DNA of 8,705 nucleotides from an uncultured Oscillospiraceae bacterium. GTDB lineage: Bacteria > Bacillota > Clostridia > Oscillospirales > Oscillospiraceae. Positions within the stretch are counted from its first letter, which is position 1. Each line of letters begins with the position of its first letter. The translations under genes were made by a program, and so were the position numbers. Positions 7,144 to 8,705 of this stretch are shown piece after piece. The stretch lies in contig CANRBW010000060.1 of assembly GCA_947628975.1 (NCBI GenBank), forward strand, positions 1 through 8,705, read 5' to 3'. The notes below the pieces were generated by a model that saw only the letters and a list, made by a program, of their open reading frames with translations, was not told where the DNA came from and searched no databases.

Positions 7144-8311
7144 ATATCCCGCTCCGCGCGTCCGCGCGGGCCGCCGCGTCGGCGGATAGCACGTCCTCCA
7201 GCGAGGGGGCCGGGATCTCCGGCGCGGCCGCCACCGCCCGCTGGCACAGACGGGGAATGTCACAAAAACCGATCCGGCCCTCCAGGAACAGGGCCACCGC
7301 CGCCTCGTTGGCGCCGTTGAGCGCCGCCGGGACCACCCCGCCCCGCCTGGCGGCCTGCCGCGCCAGGTCCAGACAGGGGAAGTTTTCCCCGTCCGGCGGC
7401 AAAAAAGTCAGGTTGGGACAGCGCAGCAGGTCCAGCCTCGGCGTGGGACAGGGCAGCCGCCTGGGCCAGGTCAGGGCGTACTGGATGGGCAGACGCATAT
7501 CCGGGACCCCCAGCTGGGCCAGGACCGCCCCGTCCCGGAACTCCACCAGGGAGTGGATGACGCTCTCCCGGTGGATGACCACGTCGATCCTCTCCAGGGG
7601 CAGGTCGTAGAGCCACATGGCCTCGATCACCTCGAAGCCCTTGTTCATCATGGTGGCGGAATCCACGGTGATCTTGGCCCCCATGGACCAGTTTGGGTGC
7701 TGGAGCGCCTGTTCCTTGGTGACAAGGGAAAGAGCTTGCCAGTCCTTGCCGTAGAAGGGTCCGCCGGAGGCGGTGAGGAGGATGCGCTCCACCTCTCCCC
7801 GGTCGGCGCAGCCCTGGAGGCACTGGAAGATGGCCGAGTGTTCCGAGTCCACCGGCAGCAGCTCCACCCCCGCCTCCCTGGCGGCCGCGGTGACCAGCGC
7901 CCCGGCGCAGACCAGGGTCTCCTTGTTGGCCAGGGCGATGTCCTTCCCCGCCCGGATGGCGGCCAGGGTGGGCTCCGCCCCGGCGATCCCCACCACGGCG
8001 GTGAGGACGGTGTCCACCCCCTCCAGGGTGGCGGCCTCCAGCAGTCCCGACCGGCCGGCGGCCACCCGGGTCGGGGTGTCGGCCAGCCGGACGGCCAGGT
8101 CGCGGGCGGCGCTCTCGTCGGCCAGGACCGCCAGTTCCGGGCGAAAGCGCCGGACCTGCTCCTCCAGCAGGGCCGCGTTCCGGTGGGCGGTGAGCGCCCC
8201 AACAGACAATCCAAGGGCGGCCATCACTTCCAGCGATTGCCGCCCTATGGAGCCGGTGGAGCCCAATATGGAAAGTCGCCGTCTCACCGCGAAAGCCTCC
8301 TCCCCGCTCAT
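7142..8311 (-). CDS. dxr: 1-deoxy-D-xylulose-5-phosphate reductoisomerase Dxr (IspC)
   Basis: Dxr converts DXP to MEP with NADPH and a divalent metal, the first committed step of the MEP isoprenoid pathway and the target of fosmidomycin. With the ATG at 8311 it has 389 residues. Seen: Rossmann nucleotide motif GSTGSIG at 17-23; LANKETLV at 127-134; metal-binding D155 and E157 in VDSEHSA; ASGGPF at 181-186; the flexible-loop HPNWSMG with W208; MNKGFEVIEA with N223, K224 and the third metal ligand E227; and a C-terminal four-helix region with LNGANEAAV. The ATG overlaps the cdsA stop (ATGA) and has GGAG 8 nt upstream. A GTG at 8287 has a perfect AGGAGG 8 nt upstream and would give 381 residues starting VRRRLSILGSTG, closer to the typical N-terminus. 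I report the longer form, but either start could be right. A still longer reading back to 8605 would run through cdsA in another frame and is rejected. Confidence 0.97.
   Translation of the reverse strand: MSGEEAFAVRRRLSILGSTGSIGRQSLEVMAALGLSVGALTAHRNAALLEEQVRRFRPELAVLADESAARDLAVRLADTPTRVAAGRSGLLEAATLEGVDTVLTAVVGIAGAEPTLAAIRAGKDIALANKETLVCAGALVTAAAREAGVELLPVDSEHSAIFQCLQGCADRGEVERILLTASGGPFYGKDWQALSLVTKEQALQHPNWSMGAKITVDSATMMNKGFEVIEAMWLYDLPLERIDVVIHRESVIHSLVEFRDGAVLAQLGVPDMRLPIQYALTWPRRLPCPTPRLDLLRCPNLTFLPPDGENFPCLDLARQAARRGGVVPAALNGANEAAVALFLEGRIGFCDIPRLCQRAVAAAPEIPAPSLEDVLSADAAARADARSGI
8296..8301 (-). promoter_or_regulatory. Perfect internal Shine-Dalgarno, possible true start signal of dxr
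   Basis: AGGAGG at 8301-8296 on the minus strand is followed by 8 nt and then an in-frame GTG at 8287-8285. It lies inside codons 4-6 of the ATG-initiated dxr reading. It is stronger than the GGAG at 8323-8320 that serves the ATG, so initiation at GTG, giving a protein 8 residues shorter, is plausible. Confidence 0.5.
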
Positions 8312-8705
8312 CCGCCCAGCTCCAGCGCGGGCAGCAGCCGCCACAGGATCTCGATGAGCGGCGCGCAGAAGATCACACTGTCGAACCGGTCCAGCACACC
8401 GCCGTGGCCGGGGAAGATGTTGCCGAAGTCCTTGAGCTTGTATTGCCGCTTGATATAGGAGAAGGACAGGTCCCCCACCTGGGCCATCAGGCTCCCCAGC
8501 GCCCCGTAGAGGGCCAGGAGCGGATAGCGCGCGGTGAGGTGGAAGCCCAGGTCCATCACCAGGCCGTAGACCAGCATACTCACCACCGCGCCCACAAGGC
8601 CGCACACCGCGCCCTCCACCGTCTTTTTGGGGGAGAGCTCCGGGGCCAGCTTGTGCCTGCCGAAGAGCATCCCGCCAAAGAGGGCGAAGGCGTCGGACAA
8701 AAAGG
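8308..8705 (-). CDS. cdsA: Phosphatidate cytidylyltransferase CdsA (C-terminal part, start outside the window)
   Basis: The visible 131 residues run from the window edge to a TGA at 8310-8308. CdsA condenses CTP with phosphatidic acid to form CDP-diacylglycerol, the precursor of phosphatidylglycerol and cardiolipin, and is an integral membrane enzyme. Seen: SDAFALFGG followed by FGRHKLAPELSPKKTVEGA, the conserved substrate-binding region; hydrophobic segments around VCGLVGAVVSMLVYGLV and YPLLALYGALGSLMAQVG; and the family signature SYIKRQYKLKDFGN, then FPGHGGVLDRFD with its conserved K-D and D-R-x-D residues. A short hydrophobic segment precedes the C-terminus. The stop overlaps the dxr start by 4 bp (ATGA). 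A full-length protein of this family is about 260-280 residues, so roughly half is missing beyond the edge. A TTG at 8700 is an internal leucine codon and not a start. Upstream, uppS would be expected by comparison with other Firmicutes. Confidence 0.96.
   Translation of the reverse strand, partial: FLSDAFALFGGMLFGRHKLAPELSPKKTVEGAVCGLVGAVVSMLVYGLVMDLGFHLTARYPLLALYGALGSLMAQVGDLSFSYIKRQYKLKDFGNIFPGHGGVLDRFDSVIFCAPLIEILWRLLPALELGG

Noticed and set aside
5979..7610. Plus-strand open frame of 543 codons across the ispG, rseP and dxr region
   Set aside because: It crosses three well-supported minus-strand genes, shows no recognisable domain and has biased composition typical of antisense GC-rich DNA.
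7553..8458. Plus-strand open frame opposite dxr and the end of cdsA
   Set aside because: No family motif is visible and the sense strand fully accounts for the sequence.
8312..8605. N-terminal extension of dxr back to 8605
   Set aside because: It would add 98 residues out of frame inside cdsA, with Pro/Gly/Arg-rich composition and no counterpart in Dxr proteins.
1..8705. A new system, mobile element, CRISPR array or RNA gene
   Set aside because: Every stretch over about 60 bp is covered by a known housekeeping gene on the minus strand. I saw no terminal repeats, transposase, direct-repeat array, tRNA-like fold or composition shift.

Overview
This is a compact, GC-rich stretch (roughly two thirds G+C by eye) of a bacterial chromosome. 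All recognisable genes lie on the minus strand, so transcription runs from high to low coordinates. The Gram-positive replicative polymerase PolC (exonuclease nested in the PHP domain), the cdsA-dxr-rseP-ispG-polC gene order and HisZ together point to a Firmicute of the class Clostridia. The high GC and the avoidance of A/T-ending codons suggest a GC-rich gut lineage such as an Oscillospiraceae relative. That taxonomic step is inference; no 16S or other marker is present.

Layout in the direction of transcription: the C-terminal part of cdsA (8705-8308, cut by the window edge); dxr (8311-7142); rseP (7133-6084); ispG (6079-5042); polC (5029-695); a 63-bp A+T-richer intergenic gap carrying a good sigma-A-type promoter; then the N-terminal 210 codons of hisZ (631 to the window edge). 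The first five genes are separated by -4 to +12 bp and almost certainly form one transcriptional unit. No long non-coding stretch exists; the 632-694 gap is the only one above about 12 bp.

Functionally, the operon combines membrane phospholipid synthesis (CdsA makes CDP-diacylglycerol), two steps of the MEP isoprenoid pathway (Dxr, the first committed step; IspG, the penultimate step), an intramembrane site-2 protease (RseP) and the chromosomal replicase (PolC). The hisZ promoter marks the start of a separate histidine biosynthesis unit that continues outside the window.

I found no mobile element, CRISPR array, RNA gene, defence gene or unknown protein. This is a housekeeping locus. The points worth a second look are small: two competing start sites for dxr, stop codons built into Shine-Dalgarno sequences at three successive junctions, a GA repeat between the Shine-Dalgarno and the TTG start of polC, repeats in the hisZ promoter, and hisZ in the place where rimP-nusA follows polC in Bacillus.
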